DNA of 64,000 nucleotides, from NCBI GenBank assembly GCA_963573305.1, contig OY754327.1:140594855-140658854 (forward strand), written 5' to 3'. Both the position numbers and the translations under genes were made by a program. The first letter of the stretch is position 1. Every line of letters starts with the position of its first letter. Below the pieces are notes generated by a model. That model had not been told where the DNA came from. It made no database searches and saw only the letters and a program-made list of their open reading frames with translations. Of this stretch, positions 24,600 through 36,093 are shown piece after piece. Origin of the DNA: Pyrrhosoma nymphula (taxonomy: Eukaryota; Arthropoda; Insecta; Odonata; Coenagrionidae).

Positions 24600-27054
24600 G
24601 TAAGTACTATGATTTTAATTTATACAAATAAAAATTATTAGAAATGCTTAGGAGTATTGTTGAAATGAATAATATCTAAAAACATTAATTGAAAAGAAAG
24701 TGTTTGCTGGATGAACCGATGGTATATGCTGTGCTAAGCTATTTCCAGAGTTTTTTCACTTCGAAGTGATATACATTCTTATACAATTATAGTAATTATT
24801 TAAGTGAAGGTAATAATTGTGATAAATTTTGTATCATCTTATGTTGCTTACTAATTCTTGAAATTGGGAGTCAATGCGTCATTTTTAAGCCTATTTGACG
24901 CGCGATCGTCCTCGGGCAATGTTCACGTTCAATTCCTGGTATCCTATCAATTCCAATATCAGTCCTCTCAAGAGAAAATTAGCTTTTCCTACAAGATTTT
25001 CTTTATTTTTCTTGGTTTTGTCATTTCATTATAATTTTGTTAATGTGAAAACGAAAACCAATACTTTAGATATTATCAATAATTAAAAAGAATGATAATC
25101 TGTTGGCCGCGATTTCCTTACACAATTATCTAATTCTAGACGTATATCCAAATATAGAACTCATGATTTTTTTATGAAACACACTATTCCGTCATTAAGC
25201 GATGTTCTTATTTGTTTTAAATGGCCTGTTAACCCTTAATTAGTGCTTAATTGTATCTCATGCAATGCTTATCAGATAACCTGAAACCCAAGGAATAATG
25301 TCACCATTTTGAGTTTGATATCTTATAAACAATTTCCTTTTGATTAATTGAAAGAATGTGGTTATCATTAATTCTTTATTAATCAATTAGTTTAATACAG
25401 GGTATTTAACTTTTGGAATTTTTTAATTGCTTAAAACGCGGTGAGAGTTAATCAGGAACAATCGGAGTATGTTAGAATCAGTGCAGTTAGAACTTGTGAC
25501 CGTATTCCCAAATAGGCACTTATATATGTTATGTGTAGCATCAATACCTTTCTTTTCCCTGCTAAAAAATATAATTTTATCACGTATACCAACGAGCTTA
25601 TCACTTATCTCAATTTCAAACCGTTGCACTTCAGTCAAATGGATGGAAATTACAAGCCTACGGATATTAAAGGATTTATCGTCCCTCCCCTGTAAATTCC
25701 TATTTTATTAAATAATATTTTGACCCATGTTAAAAAAATATATTTCAGAAGTTAGGAGATACCATTTACGACCGTAACTAGATACATTTCGTTGATTCGC
25801 CAAAATTGGGACGATTTTAACGAATAACGATCAAGATTTTAATGTGTGTTAATTTCTTGATAGCGGATACTTTTTTCGGGGATCGTGCACCGTAGCCAAA
25901 TAATATTTATTGTCGGTGCGTATTGGTTGACGAGGATGAGAACTGTTGTCACTTGGTAAAATAAAGGGGCTGTACTTTCTTGCTTGTTGAATCTTAGTTT
26001 TAAGGTTTTGCGGATTTCAAAGTAGGTATTTTGCTCACTAAACCCAACTGCCCACATCAAGACGGTATGGTAGCAATGCATGTTTTTTTCGGCATGGATA
26101 TTCTATTGAGTAATAGTATATGATACTCTCTAATGCAACATCAACCATACTTCGTACCTTAAACCGTGAATTCATTCGCTTATACGGATAACCCCGAAGT
26201 AGCGAATATAGTATAGCGAATATAGTGAACTTATTTTTTAATTAAGCGGCAGTAATATAGGTAAGATTGGTGACTTGGCTCTCTCCCTGGGTGAAATCAT
26301 CAGAACCAAGTTAATCACTTACCTAACGGAAAAACTAAATAACACTTGGCAAAACAACCCTTGGGAAAAGTTTTTTTACGCAAATGATTGTGGCTGGGTA
26401 ATTTGGGACTTCGCTTCTTCCTCGCCGCGTGGGCGAGGTTTTTTCCATCCTTGCTGCTCATTTCCGACTCGCGACACATTAACCATCTGTTCGGCGATTT
26501 CGTGTAAGTCACGTTGATCCAGATTCCGTATGCTCATGTGGATGGGTGAGGCCTGGAAGAGCCCAGCCCTCAACCTTACTTATACTATCGCCGCCTAGTT
26601 AAAGAAAAGAAGTTCACTATTTTTAGATTCGCTCTCGGCTGATCTCCCGTTTAGATATGATGCTCGTCAAACTTCTTCGGGGCCCAAGAGAGTTCGCTCC
26701 AGCCTCCGCCATCGTTGGGCATTTGTTGACATGTTTATCGGAAGCAATTCGGGAGTTGGGAGGGAAGGAGGAGAAGGTTTGGGGGGGAGGAAGAGGGGCT
26801 AGAGGAAAGTGGGACGGCGGGAGGCGTGGGAAGAAAAGCCTTGAGAGAGTTTGCATGTACTTAAATGTACTGCTTATGGGAAGAGGTCTCGGGAGTTCTC
26901 ATCGTATCCCAAGCAGGAAAAGTACATCTGCTTAGTACCCTGAAAGCCACCTCCAATATCGTATGTCAGGAAGTGAGTTTTCATCTAACATGTAATGTAT
27001 TACTTAATGAGAAAAAGGAGTCCACTAACCGTGAAAAGTTTCGTTTTAGGAAGT
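24600..27054. other. Intron stretch, nothing recognised
   Basis: Mostly AT-rich. A purine-rich, G-rich stretch lies at about 26750-26830. No element boundaries were recognised. Confidence 0.45.
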
Positions 27055-27059
27055 AGTTT

Positions 27060-28463
27060 CAGGGTGTCCGGTGAATCTCAATTTCTTTTTTCCCTGAGTT
27101 TTCCAGGTTTTCCAGGCAAATGTTTTGCATTTTCCAGGGTCTTGCTGCACTTTGTTTCTGACATATTTTTAATGAATTTCTAATAAAATTGGCATAATTT
27201 TGCCAACATGAAAAAACGAAAAGTTTCGGTCCCGGTTCGGTTCGGTTTCGGTCCGGTTAAAAACGTAAGAGTATACAAGGAATGTGGAGTATTACGGGTT
27301 TTATTTCAACCAACAAATTAACAAAAACGGTTAACTGACAGCAAAATTCTGAGTCAGGTGCAATTTGAACACAATAAAGTAGATTCAGACTAGTTTGATA
27401 AAGAACATGTAAATAAAAGAAACTGGTGTGACATTTTTCAATGAGTGCATTTCCGATTCAATTTCAGCAACAAATTTCTCGGCTTTTCAAGAAATTACGT
27501 TATTTTGGTTTGCAGCTCTTGAACATTTTCAGTATGTACCTCTTTCTTATTCTTTTTATCTCGAGGCCTTGGTACCTTTCCTCTTCTCCCAAAAGGTTTC
27601 GGTGTACTTTACATGAACATTTCGGAAACTGTGAATTAATTGCTTTGCAATAGGTACGGATCTAACGCCCAAAAGCAATCAATTATGTAAAACAAAATTG
27701 TATTTGTTGGACAATTCACGAATTTTAATTAGGTGGGATTGACCCTGTACAGTGGCCCTGTCGACTACGAACCCAAGGGCCGTGATTTCCATACGCAGTG
27801 ACCGCAAAATGTACTTCCGCTCCTTCAAAACTATTCTGCTAACATTAAAACGAGGAGGGTGGAGATTATTTGGAAGGGATTATCAATTACATATATAACA
27901 ATACCCAATTATCCATTTAGGTTGCCGGCCGAATGGTTTTCGTATAATGCGGGAAATGCCACTGCGCATGCTCAGACGTTTAGATTTCTAGTAAATTTGG
28001 CCACACCAAGAATTTCATTCGTACGGCTCTGCGAACAGAATCTTGATTTCCGCGTGAAATTCTGTTTCCGGTGACATATTTCGGCATCAATTCCGATTCC
28101 ATTCGTAGCGGCCATTTTACATGGGAATTATTCCGTGTGGAATTTTCCTTGTTATGCAATCGGCCCCTTAGACTGCGCATAGGGAGAGAGGGGTGGGGTG
28201 ACGAAGCACAAGCTGAGAGCGGGCGCACAGCTATGAAAAGAGTATGAAATGAACAGGGAGCGGAAGGCTACGCTGAGCCGAGTATAATGCAAGCAAAGGC
28301 GCAGGTTAAACCTCTCTCTCTCTCTCTGCCTTAATGGAAATCGGCTGCCATGCATTTTCCAGGGTTTTTCGGAAAAATACAAAAATTCCCTGAGTTTTCC
28401 AGAACAAAATATTTCCCTGAGTTTTCCCGGTTTTCAAGGTTTTCCAGGTCGCCGGACACCCTG
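27060..28463 (+). mobile_element. 1.4-kb TIR DNA transposon, copy 1
   Basis: The element begins CAGGGTGTCCGG and ends CCGGACACCCTG, a 12-bp inverted terminal repeat. A 5-bp direct repeat, agttt, lies directly outside (27055-27059 and 28464-28468). Subterminal zones on both sides repeat ccctgagttttccagg-like units, as transposase-binding repeats often do. An inverted second copy at 54995-56395 confirms the ends. No transposase was recognised, so it is probably non-autonomous. The CAGGG ends suggest a hAT-like group, but a 5-bp duplication is short for hAT, so the superfamily is left open. Confidence 0.85.
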
Positions 28464-28834
28464 AGTTTACCGTTAAAATTTTCAGAGAGTGTGAATGTAG
28501 ATACTCATTAATTAATATTCCTGGCCTTTAAATTCACGTGAAGGACCTAATGTTGAGTTCTGTGTGCGTTTTAGAATTAGTTTGATTTGATCTGATGACG
28601 TGTGATTTAATTAATAATTTTACGCCCAACCTCCCCTTTTTGTATCTCGCAACATTTGGTGTATTAATTTTTTATGGCCAGTGAAGTCCTGTTTCTCATT
28701 ACTGAGGCACACAACAACGCCGTAGAGCTTCTACCAATGATTTCATACTTTGTATTAGTGTACGTGTGTTGCTGATTGGAATATGTCATCGAGTCCTCGC
28801 ACCCCAGACTGGAGTAGTTACGCCTACAGATGTT

Positions 28835-28920
28835 GGCGTACTACATCTAGTACTCTGGAAGCCTCCACAAGTGTGTGTGGCAGGGAGTGAGTTTTTCACC
28901 AAACATGCATCGCATAACAT
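28835..28920 (+). repeat. Dispersed repeat, copy 2 of 3 (ctacatct...gtgtgtggca)
   Basis: It shares ctacatct, aagcctcc, and gtgtgtggcagggagtgag followed by tcaccaaacatgca with the copies at 18120 and 59745. Confidence 0.5.
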
Positions 28921-29024
28921 GTCATGAATGTTTATGTAAATATATTTGTAGCATACAATCCAGCTAACTGGGCTATCTACAGAAACTTATCAACATTCTA
29001 AAATAAATAAACTTTGTATACTAC

Positions 29025-29145
29025 CCAGTTTTTTATTCGCAACCCCAACCGGTTTCAATGCTCTCGCTTCATTTTCAAGGGGAATCACAACGCAGGTGAC
29101 TGGAGAGCATTGAAACTGGTCGTAGTTGCGAATAAAAAACTGTGG
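29025..29145. mobile_element. Foldback element, ~44-bp arms
   Basis: Arms about 29025-29067 and 29102-29145 pair well: the motif cagttttttattcgcaa is exact in both arms, as is gtttcaatgctctc. The right arm has gcattgaaactgg and the left arm, on the minus strand, gcattgaaaccgg, so the GAAAC part of the shared foldback core is present. No target duplication was found. Confidence 0.6.
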
Positions 29146-29224
29146 AATATAAAAAGTAATTATTTAAGAATCCCTGGAAAATTCCACCAAGGGAAATCTC
29201 TAACCATTCAAGTATACTTTTTAT

Positions 29225-29640
29225 TAAGTCATAATAGAGCGTGGCGCCGTATGGTTGCGACACATGAGGAGAGAGGACGAGTAGAGACTGGAGGCTTTGG
29301 GGATGTAAGTGTGGAGGAAGATGGAGAAAGAATGTATGTACATACATACATTGGACAGAAAAGAGTCGAAAGAAGAAGTTGTGAATATAGTTAGCGAGGG
29401 GAGAAGGTTACTCGAGGAAGGCAGGAGGAAGTGTAATAGTAAGTCGATGGAGCAAGTAACAAAGGGAGTGGGAAGCTGAAGGCCGTGTTGGAAGCGAGAA
29501 TGCTGGAAAAGAGGGAGAGAGGGAGGAGAAAGATGGGCAGTTTGGACGTTATGAAGAGAGGCAGAAAGTATGAAGCATGCTGGGGAGTAACGATGATCCA
29601 TCAAAGACCTACCTTAACCGGAGGATCACCTTAGGCTTCT
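29225..29640 (+). pseudogene. LINE endonuclease-reverse transcriptase tail, broken copy
   Basis: Fragments appear in shifting frames: SVAPYGCDT then stop, MRREDE*RLEALGM*VWRKMEK, SKEEVVNIVSEGRRLLEEGRRKCN, and MLEKRERGRRKMGSLDVMKRGRKYE. Together they follow the conserved order of the C-terminal region of insect LINE proteins (SVALYGSETW, LEAFEMWVWRRM, NEEVL, GEERRLL, GRKRxGxLD). At least two stops and two frameshifts disrupt it. A second copy of the last part follows directly. Confidence 0.75.
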
Positions 29641-29654
29641 AATGTATGATTATA

Positions 29655-29912
29655 ATAATGGCTGCGATGGACGGAAAGGAAGTCAAAATAGGAATTGCTC
29701 CGCATGACTGATTGCTCAATTGCTCGGGTGGGTGAGGAGAGGTAACTGCAGGAGGAGATAAGGAGGTGGCAGAGAAGGTGGTTGGAGCAGGTAATGAGTA
29801 ACAAAGGGATGTTGAAGGCCATGATAGACAGGAGAAAGTTGGATAAGCGGAGAAGGGGAAGAAATAGCATAAGCTTTATGAATGGGATGAAGAGAGGTAG
29901 GACGTAAGCCAA
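29655..29912 (+). pseudogene. LINE endonuclease-reverse transcriptase tail, second broken copy
   Basis: In one frame: VGEER*LQEEIRRWQRRWLEQVM, then KGMLKAMIDRRKLDKRRRGRN and KRGRT before a stop. This is the same C-terminal segment as the copy just upstream and as the minus-strand copy at 35410-36018. Either two LINE tails were inserted side by side or one segment was duplicated. Confidence 0.65.
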
Positions 29913-30814
29913 GCTGGAGAAAGAACTCGTGTGAGGAAGTAGGGGTCTCTGCTTGTGGAGACCTGGTAGATTCCTATCTCCATCTTAACCTACCTCAATT
30001 GATTATCTGGAAGCCTTTATAGTCTGCAATATTTGTCCACGATAAAATGGAATTTTAAACCCGCTCGTTCTGTTGCTTAATTCCTAGATTTTATGCATGT
30101 TATTCAATAAATCATATGTTAGGGAACGCAAAATCTTTGTTGACTTCAGGAGAATAATGGTGTACTTCAAAAATACGGCAAAGATTTAGTCTAAATTCAA
30201 ACCTACTCTGTGATGGTGATTCCTATACTAGTTGTTCAACAAGGCTTGTGGAACTAATATAATTACTCTATCGATCGAATACTTATCTTTACCATCTCTG
30301 CTTCACTTGATCTAATCCAAGCCCTCTTTTGAATCCGAAGTACTGGCGACGTATTCTAAAAGAGACGTGGTAAGGCCTACGGTTTATCTATTGTTCTATG
30401 AAACATTCATTAAACGTCGAATTACTGTATTGGGCCTTGTCGCAAATGAACATATCACCTCGCGATATCATGTGATGTGAAATACCCGGTTTGAGCGCTA
30501 TGGAAAAAGTAATTCAGTATGAAATATGAATACGATATGAGAAATGAGTGATTTGAATGCGGAGTTTTGCCGTTATACGCTTAATTCATTGCGTCAAGCT
30601 AGTTACTTGCAATGGAATTCTTAAGTAGCCATTCCATGCCCATCTTATCCCACGCTTCAAATGTCAGTGCATTATGTGCAATTGTTCATAGGATGTGGTG
30701 GAGAAATTGAGGATATGAAGCTAACGAACAGATTTTCAGATTTATATAGTGTAAAGGATTATGTACTTCTCCACAATATGCCAAATGTGATACTTGATAT
30801 AAATACTATTTAAT

Positions 30815-30905
30815 TGAGTATGGAATACCGAAGGTCGTTTTGGAGAGTAGAATCATGGGGCGAGGGAGGGGAAGAATGTCGTGAAGAGAATCATTTGAAT
30901 GTCGT
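30815..30905 (+). pseudogene. Short LINE tail fragment
   Basis: The reading IPKVVLESRIMGRGRGRMS then stop matches the 'LLKxVLEGRMxGKRGRGR' block of LINE C-termini. Only about 20 residues are recognisable. Confidence 0.45.
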
Positions 30906-30969
30906 GGAGAGGAGTAGGAAGTAGGTACTTACATGAAACTGGAGAGAGTGACCGCGGGAGGAAATACTG

Positions 30970-31469
30970 CAGGATAAGGTTCCTCTCCCGGCATGCCGGG
31001 ATCCCGGTGGAATTTTAGCCAATTAAAATTCTCCGGGAAATACTCTCTTCCCTGGAAATCCGGAAAAAATATTATTTAATTTTTTTTATAATTTGCGTTC
31101 AACTGGAAATATTTTTAAAACGAGGTTTTGCATACCCATAAATTTCAGAATACCAATTTTGTTTTTTTTAAATAAGCAAATCAAATACATTTTTTGCGTT
31201 TTTACATTACACTTCTCAACGAAACTCAGCCTATTTCCATAGAATGTGCAAATAGTCTCAATTATATGTTCATAGAAATATTATTTTAGCTTGATAATAA
31301 TTGGGTTTCTGAACTCATGAATATACGTCCTATAAAAATGAGCAATAATTTTTCTCTTCTTGTTATTTTTCACTATTTTTTGCGTTAATTCAGTACATGG
31401 TATATTCTAAATAGAGTTAAGCCTATTGAGGGATTTACCGGGATCTGGGAAAGGGAATGACTTATCCTG
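30970..31469. mobile_element. Probable MITE with CAGGATAAG ends
   Basis: The left end is CAGGATAAGGTTCCTCTCCC and the right end, on the minus strand, CAGGATAAGTCATTCCCTTT. Both continue into a gatcccgg motif. The ~500-bp interior is AT-rich and non-coding. The flanking 8 bases do not match, so there is no target duplication to confirm the ends. Confidence 0.45.
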
Positions 31470-31915
31470 GGATAAGCAAGTGGCCGGAAACGAGAAACCC
31501 TAAGAAAGGTTAATGGGATATTAGTAATGATCCTTCAGAACATACCCCAGTGGGTGGATAGCGAATTAATAATAATAGTTGAATATCACGCAATGCGTCA
31601 TATCATGTGAGATTCAGATATCGCGTCTTTCCCAATAAGAAATCATTATTGAAAAGCCATTTTAATTATCGAGTGTCGTATATTAGGTACCCCGTTAGCT
31701 TTACTAGCTTCTTATCATTGCTCATACAAAACGTTGGTAATATCTACCTGCATTCGCACCTGCCTTTAACCACCATGGTCTAACTGGTGTTCACTGCCTT
31801 TAACGTGCACCGCATTTGTTTCTCATAACCTACCGATCACTTGAAGATAATGACGATTGATCACATGACCATTGTAACTAACTGCATTCGGGTGGCAGAA
31901 AACAACTATTGTGTA

Positions 31916-32362
31916 CTAGGTTTTAAAAGGCGCCCACTTATTCAGGGAGGATGTGTATTGAAATTAAATTACACTTTTTATCATGAGTTTATTCCCAACA
32001 CTAAAAAAACTACATTCTTCCCGTTTATTTGCGAGAGAGAGAGCAACATACCTAAGTTGCCTGTGTGAGAATGCTGCTTTTTGGAGTTGAAGTCCAACGT
32101 GGTCAAACGACTGACCCTGCGACTTGTTGATTGTAATCACATATTCCGGAATCACTGGAAATTGTCGTCGTCGCAAGATGAAAGGGAGTGTTGTCTCAGT
32201 CGGAACCAACTCAGAAATGATTCTCGATTTTATGAAATTTCTTGGCAGCATTAGAATACGGAATTTTAAAATTTAAGTGACTGTGGCTCCATCTTATAAC
32301 AGCATCGTTCAGCGTTCCTTAGTCAGTGAGTGAGTGGCAAGGGCTCGTCTTATATAGATAGA
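31916..32362 (-). mobile_element. Short Helitron carrying a helicase remnant, copy 1
   Basis: On the minus strand the element starts TCTATCTATATAAG, continues through CACTCACTCACTGACT, and ends CTAG. It is inserted between a host A and a host T, as Helitrons are. The 447-bp body matches the element at 36094-36539 almost throughout. Because only the 3' part of the helicase is present, it must be non-autonomous and moved by rolling-circle machinery supplied elsewhere. A GGCGCC palindrome about 10 bases before CTAG may form part of the weak terminal hairpin. Confidence 0.85.
31964..32251 (-). pseudogene. Helitron PIF1-like helicase, C-terminal remnant (copy 1)
   Basis: The 95-codon frame contains LPFILRRRQFPVIPEYV, INKSQGQSFDHVGL and YVALS. 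These are the last conserved motifs of the SF1B helicase domain of Helitron Rep/Hel proteins (INKSQGQT, then HGQLYVALSR). In full-length proteins these motifs lie near the C-terminus, after the Rep nuclease and the Walker motifs, none of which is present here. The end of the frame deviates from the family (HRQLRYVALSLANK), which suggests small insertions. Confidence 0.85.
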
Positions 32363-33420
32363 TAACTATAGTAAGTTTTCTCGGGTAGAAAAATTTACCA
32401 TGGTCGGCGCTAACTCGGCGTTCGCATCACTAATTCCTACCCTTGTAATGGATTACCATGGTAAGAAGCTGGTAATGCGAAAGGGGCATAGTCCTACTCT
32501 ACCAAGCGTTTTAACCTGTTTCATGTGCTCTCAAGGTAGTGGGGGAGCGAGGACGAAGCCGGAGAACGGCACCTGTTGTCGTGCACCGAAAGTGAAGGGA
32601 GGAGGGTGAGAGGTTAAATAAAGACTTGCACTTGTAATGGAGAAGTTCTGGCCGGGCCAGTCTGGGTGGGGTTTGGCGGAGCTCGGCTGGAGGGCGAGGG
32701 CGTGTGGTGGTCCGAAGAGAAGGGCGTGGCGGAGGCGAAAGGGGAGTGGCGGTGTACGTGCATACATAGGTACAATGAGCATCCCGTTGGGCGAGGACCA
32801 AGTACAACAGGGGAGAGTAAAAAGGTGGGAATGAAGACTACCTACTGTGTGGCCACAGTGTAGAATACACCCTTTAGACTGTGGTAAGGCTCTTGAGTTT
32901 CGTGAGGGTAGGAAGCTGGTAATGACTGAGGAACATCACGATATCCCGGGACATCCGGTGTGTTTCTTCGGATATATATCCGATATAAAAATTGGTGTTC
33001 TTGAAGCCAACCTATGGATATAATAGATGTTATTACTTTTAACACCAATGCCCTAAATGTTTTTCATCAGTCAGTGTTGCAAATTTAGCATTAAAATCGA
33101 AAAGTAGGCATGGTAAAACAAGTTTATTTTACTAGGCATATCAATTAAATAATCTGATAAAATGTCATTGGGGAAGAAATTTCCAAGCATTCATCTCAGT
33201 GTATTCTTTTATTTCATTATGGAAGCACAATCTAAAATGCTGTATTTAAGTAAAAATATATAAATCGACATTCTAGTATACCTATTATTATAAATACACA
33301 TTTCGGGAAAAAATTGTATATTTTATATGCATCGGTATATTTTAATGTATACCTCCCATCCGAAGCGATGGGTACCTTGTGGTGCGTGGATTAGGGTGCT
33401 GTTGCGTAAGTCGCTCTGCC
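32363..33420. other. Intron stretch with GC-rich island (about 32520-32830)
   Basis: A G-rich, CpG-containing block at about 32520-32830 stands out. Nothing in it resembles a known protein, and the remainder is AT-rich with no recognised feature. Confidence 0.4.
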
Positions 33421-33423
33421 TTA

Positions 33424-33638
33424 AGGCCGTTTTACACGGTACATTTGTTTGTACAAACTCTTCCGTGAACTCTTGTATGAGGCAAAATGTATCGTGTACA
33501 GCGGCAAGTTGTATAAACGCTTGTGCGAATGTCTCAATGCCTGAAAGGAAAATAGAACATGTTCTAATTTCGTTGAGACAAACGTACAATCTCACGTACA
33601 TTCGTTTGTACAAAATCTTTCATCGTGTAAAACGGCCT
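33424..33638. mobile_element. PIF/Harbinger-like MITE, TTA-flanked
   Basis: The ends AGGCCGTTTTACACG and CGTGTAAAACGGCCT are exact reverse complements. A TTA target duplication lies at 33421-33423 and 33639-33641, the TWA type used by PIF/Harbinger transposases. Inside, acatttgtttgtac and gtacattcgtttgtac are subterminal. The 215-bp body is non-coding. Confidence 0.85.
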
Positions 33639-33641
33639 TTA

Positions 33642-35308
33642 GAAGGGGCGCGGTGCCGTAAGGGGAGGGTGATGACGTGGCGATGAGGAAGGGTGGAGGT
33701 CTCCGGCTGGAGGATGTAGGTGGTAGCGTGCTTAGTCGAGGAGTGCGAATTAAGAGGGAGAGAAAGAACGGGTCTCGATGTAATAAGGGGCATCCACACG
33801 ATAGGCCACAATTCACTTAGGCCTGGCGTGTGGCAGGAACTGGCCTCCGCTCTTTTCTTCTTCGTTCCGTAAATGCCGTGACCCCCGTTTTAGCGTTTCT
33901 TTGACTGCCGACCTTGATTTCTCGTCTCGTCTTTACTTGACCCTCATTTGCCTAAGCTATCAGTCATTTGCCAACTCTTTCTGAAGCTTTTTTAAATCGC
34001 TTAGTAGGGGCTTGAAGTAGGAGTACTTAGTATTTTGTACCAAATATTCGTTAAAAAATCCTAAAGAACTTGCAAGTGGCCTTGTTGCTGTGATAAACAC
34101 CACCTTAGGTAGTTTAATTCTGCTTATTGATTACGGCTAGATAATTCATAGTTCATTAAATATAGGTGTCCAGAGGTGTCAAAGTTACTTTATTAGAACT
34201 TTTGTTAGCGTTTTATTGTTTTTATAGCGTAGTATAATTGATTCTTGTACTCGTGCAAGGCACAACAATGGGGAGAGAGTGAAGGTTAAAAGGTTTTTCA
34301 CTCTTTCTCTCTCAGAAACGTGAAGAAAGTATTTATCAAATTTCTATCAGAAATAAAGGTGCAAAAAGATAACACAATGCATATATAGTCATTTGTCGTA
34401 TTGTAATAATTTTGAACCCTCAATTACCAAAGTAAAGGTGCTAAAGTATAAAATTTTAAAATCATCTTCATCCGTTTGCAGTAAATATAAAGCGGTATAA
34501 TTATATACTACAATTTATCAGATATTAATAATCTCGGTACCAAATTGCAGTTTAATTATTTTGACTGCCATCTTGAAGTAAAATTAAAATAGTTTGGATT
34601 AGAAAGAGTGGGATAGAAAATTTAAGTATTTGATTTTTAATTTTAAGTGTGGAGCAAGGTGGGAAGATTAAAGAAGACAAGGGTAAAATGTGTAAACTGC
34701 TATTAGAAATCTTGATAAAATGCATGTTTTTTTATCTTTTTTTGTTTTCCCATTAGATTTACCTTCCAACACTGCCAGCGTATTATTCTATTTACAGCGA
34801 TGAGTATTTCATTGCGCCACGAACGATTTTCCTTCTGAAATATAACCTGTTTTACTCGGAGGTTTATTCAATCCAATAGTGAAGCGAGTTAATAGTTTTC
34901 TTCCTTCACCGGCATTAATTTCAATTGGAAATTTTTGGTTTCCCGGAAAATCCTATCTGACTTTATCATCCTGCACATCCGCCCATGTTTATTTTAGGCT
35001 GCGAAAGGAATTTGAGGGAATTCACATGTCAGATCGGATGATGTCATTAAAGAGTGCTTATGTGCATTCAGCAGCGTTATTCATCGCAAAAAAAATGTTT
35101 TCTCTCATCTCCGATAAAAATTAAACTCCCGTCGAGGCATACGTTGGAAGTTTCATCGTCCCTGAAACGCCGTAGAACGTCGGCAAGAGCGCGACCGCGA
35201 AGGAACATCTGCGGCACGGACCCCCGCTGCTGCCAAATATTTGCCACGTTCCAAATTTTTTCTCTCCACCGCGTCGCGTCGGTGGCGCTTGCACTAAACG
35301 GCATTTAA
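33642..35308. other. Intron stretch, nothing recognised
   Basis: A purine-rich part at 33640-33790 is followed by AT-rich sequence. No gene or element boundary was seen. Confidence 0.45.
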
Positions 35309-35409
35309 GGTAGCTTGAGTGAGATATTTCCCTAGCCGTAATGGAGACCATATTCGAATTTTATTGTTTTTATTTCAGCGTCAGTTAGAAGTTTGAAGTA
35401 AATTTTGTT

Positions 35410-36018
35410 CATTTTTCATTCAAGTATTCTACCAGCTGATTGGTAGGTTCTTGGACAGTACCCATTCTGCATCCCAATCTCATAGACAATGTCTCGCTTT
35501 CCCTCCTAAGGATGGCCCGTTATTAGATCCCTCTTCAATTCTTCATATCTTCTACCTCCTCTTATTTCGTCCAGAATTCCTATCCTCTTCCTTCCTCTTC
35601 CACGCTTCCCCAGTGTTCTCCCCTCTATCACTCTCTTCAACATGCCCTCTCCTCTCGAAACCTCCTCCATCCATCTCCTCTGCCTTCTCCGAACCTCTGC
35701 CACAAGCTTCCTCTCCTCTCCGACCATATCCAATACCTCCTCGTTCGTCTTCCTCTCCATCCAGCTCACCATCTCCATCCTTCTCCAAACCCACATCTCA
35801 AACGCTTCAAGTCTACGCACATCCTCCCTTCGCAATTATCAAGTTTCCGACCCATATAGCGCCACGCTCCATATTAAAGTTTTCAATAGCCTCTTCTTTA
35901 CGTCTCTTCTCAGACCCCCCTCATAAATTCCCTTCTTTTCGAAAATACTTCTTTAGCATGCTCAATTCTGCATCTAATGTCCTTACCACTAAACCCATTC
36001 TCCTTCAAAATACTACCC
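35410..36018 (-). mobile_element. 5'-truncated LINE inserted into the TTAA element
   Basis: An exact 13-bp duplication, agtaaattttgtt, flanks the insertion at 35397-35409 and 36019-36031. The sequence at the same place in the third TTAA-element copy (about 54765) is uninterrupted. The insertion reads on the minus strand, begins inside the protein-coding tail, and ends without a long poly-A. This is the classic form of a target-primed, 5'-truncated LINE copy. Confidence 0.85.
35512..36018 (-). pseudogene. LINE endonuclease-reverse transcriptase C-terminus
   Basis: From the truncation point the decoded blocks are LGSILKENGFSGKDIRCRI, AKEVFSKRREFMRG, LRRDVKKRLLKTLIWSVALY, GSET, LEAFEMWVWRRMEMVSWM, NEEVLDMVGEERKL and GKRGRGRKRIGILDEIRG, then a stop. 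This is the full conserved tail of insect LINE ORF2 proteins. It is disabled by a one-base loss in a G run before LRRDV and by two adjacent stop codons replacing the usual W-T after GSET. Reading the opposite strand gives a 190-codon open frame that is only a shadow. Confidence 0.9.
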
Positions 36019-36093
36019 AGTAAATTTTGTTAAATTGTAAAAATATAGTTATACATGAAAAGAATTCTTTGTAATTAAATAAATATACCTTCA

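Noticed and set aside
35451..36023. 190-codon open frame on the plus strand
   Set aside because: It is the antisense shadow of the LINE ORF2 tail, and its Ser/Pro/Leu-rich composition follows from that.
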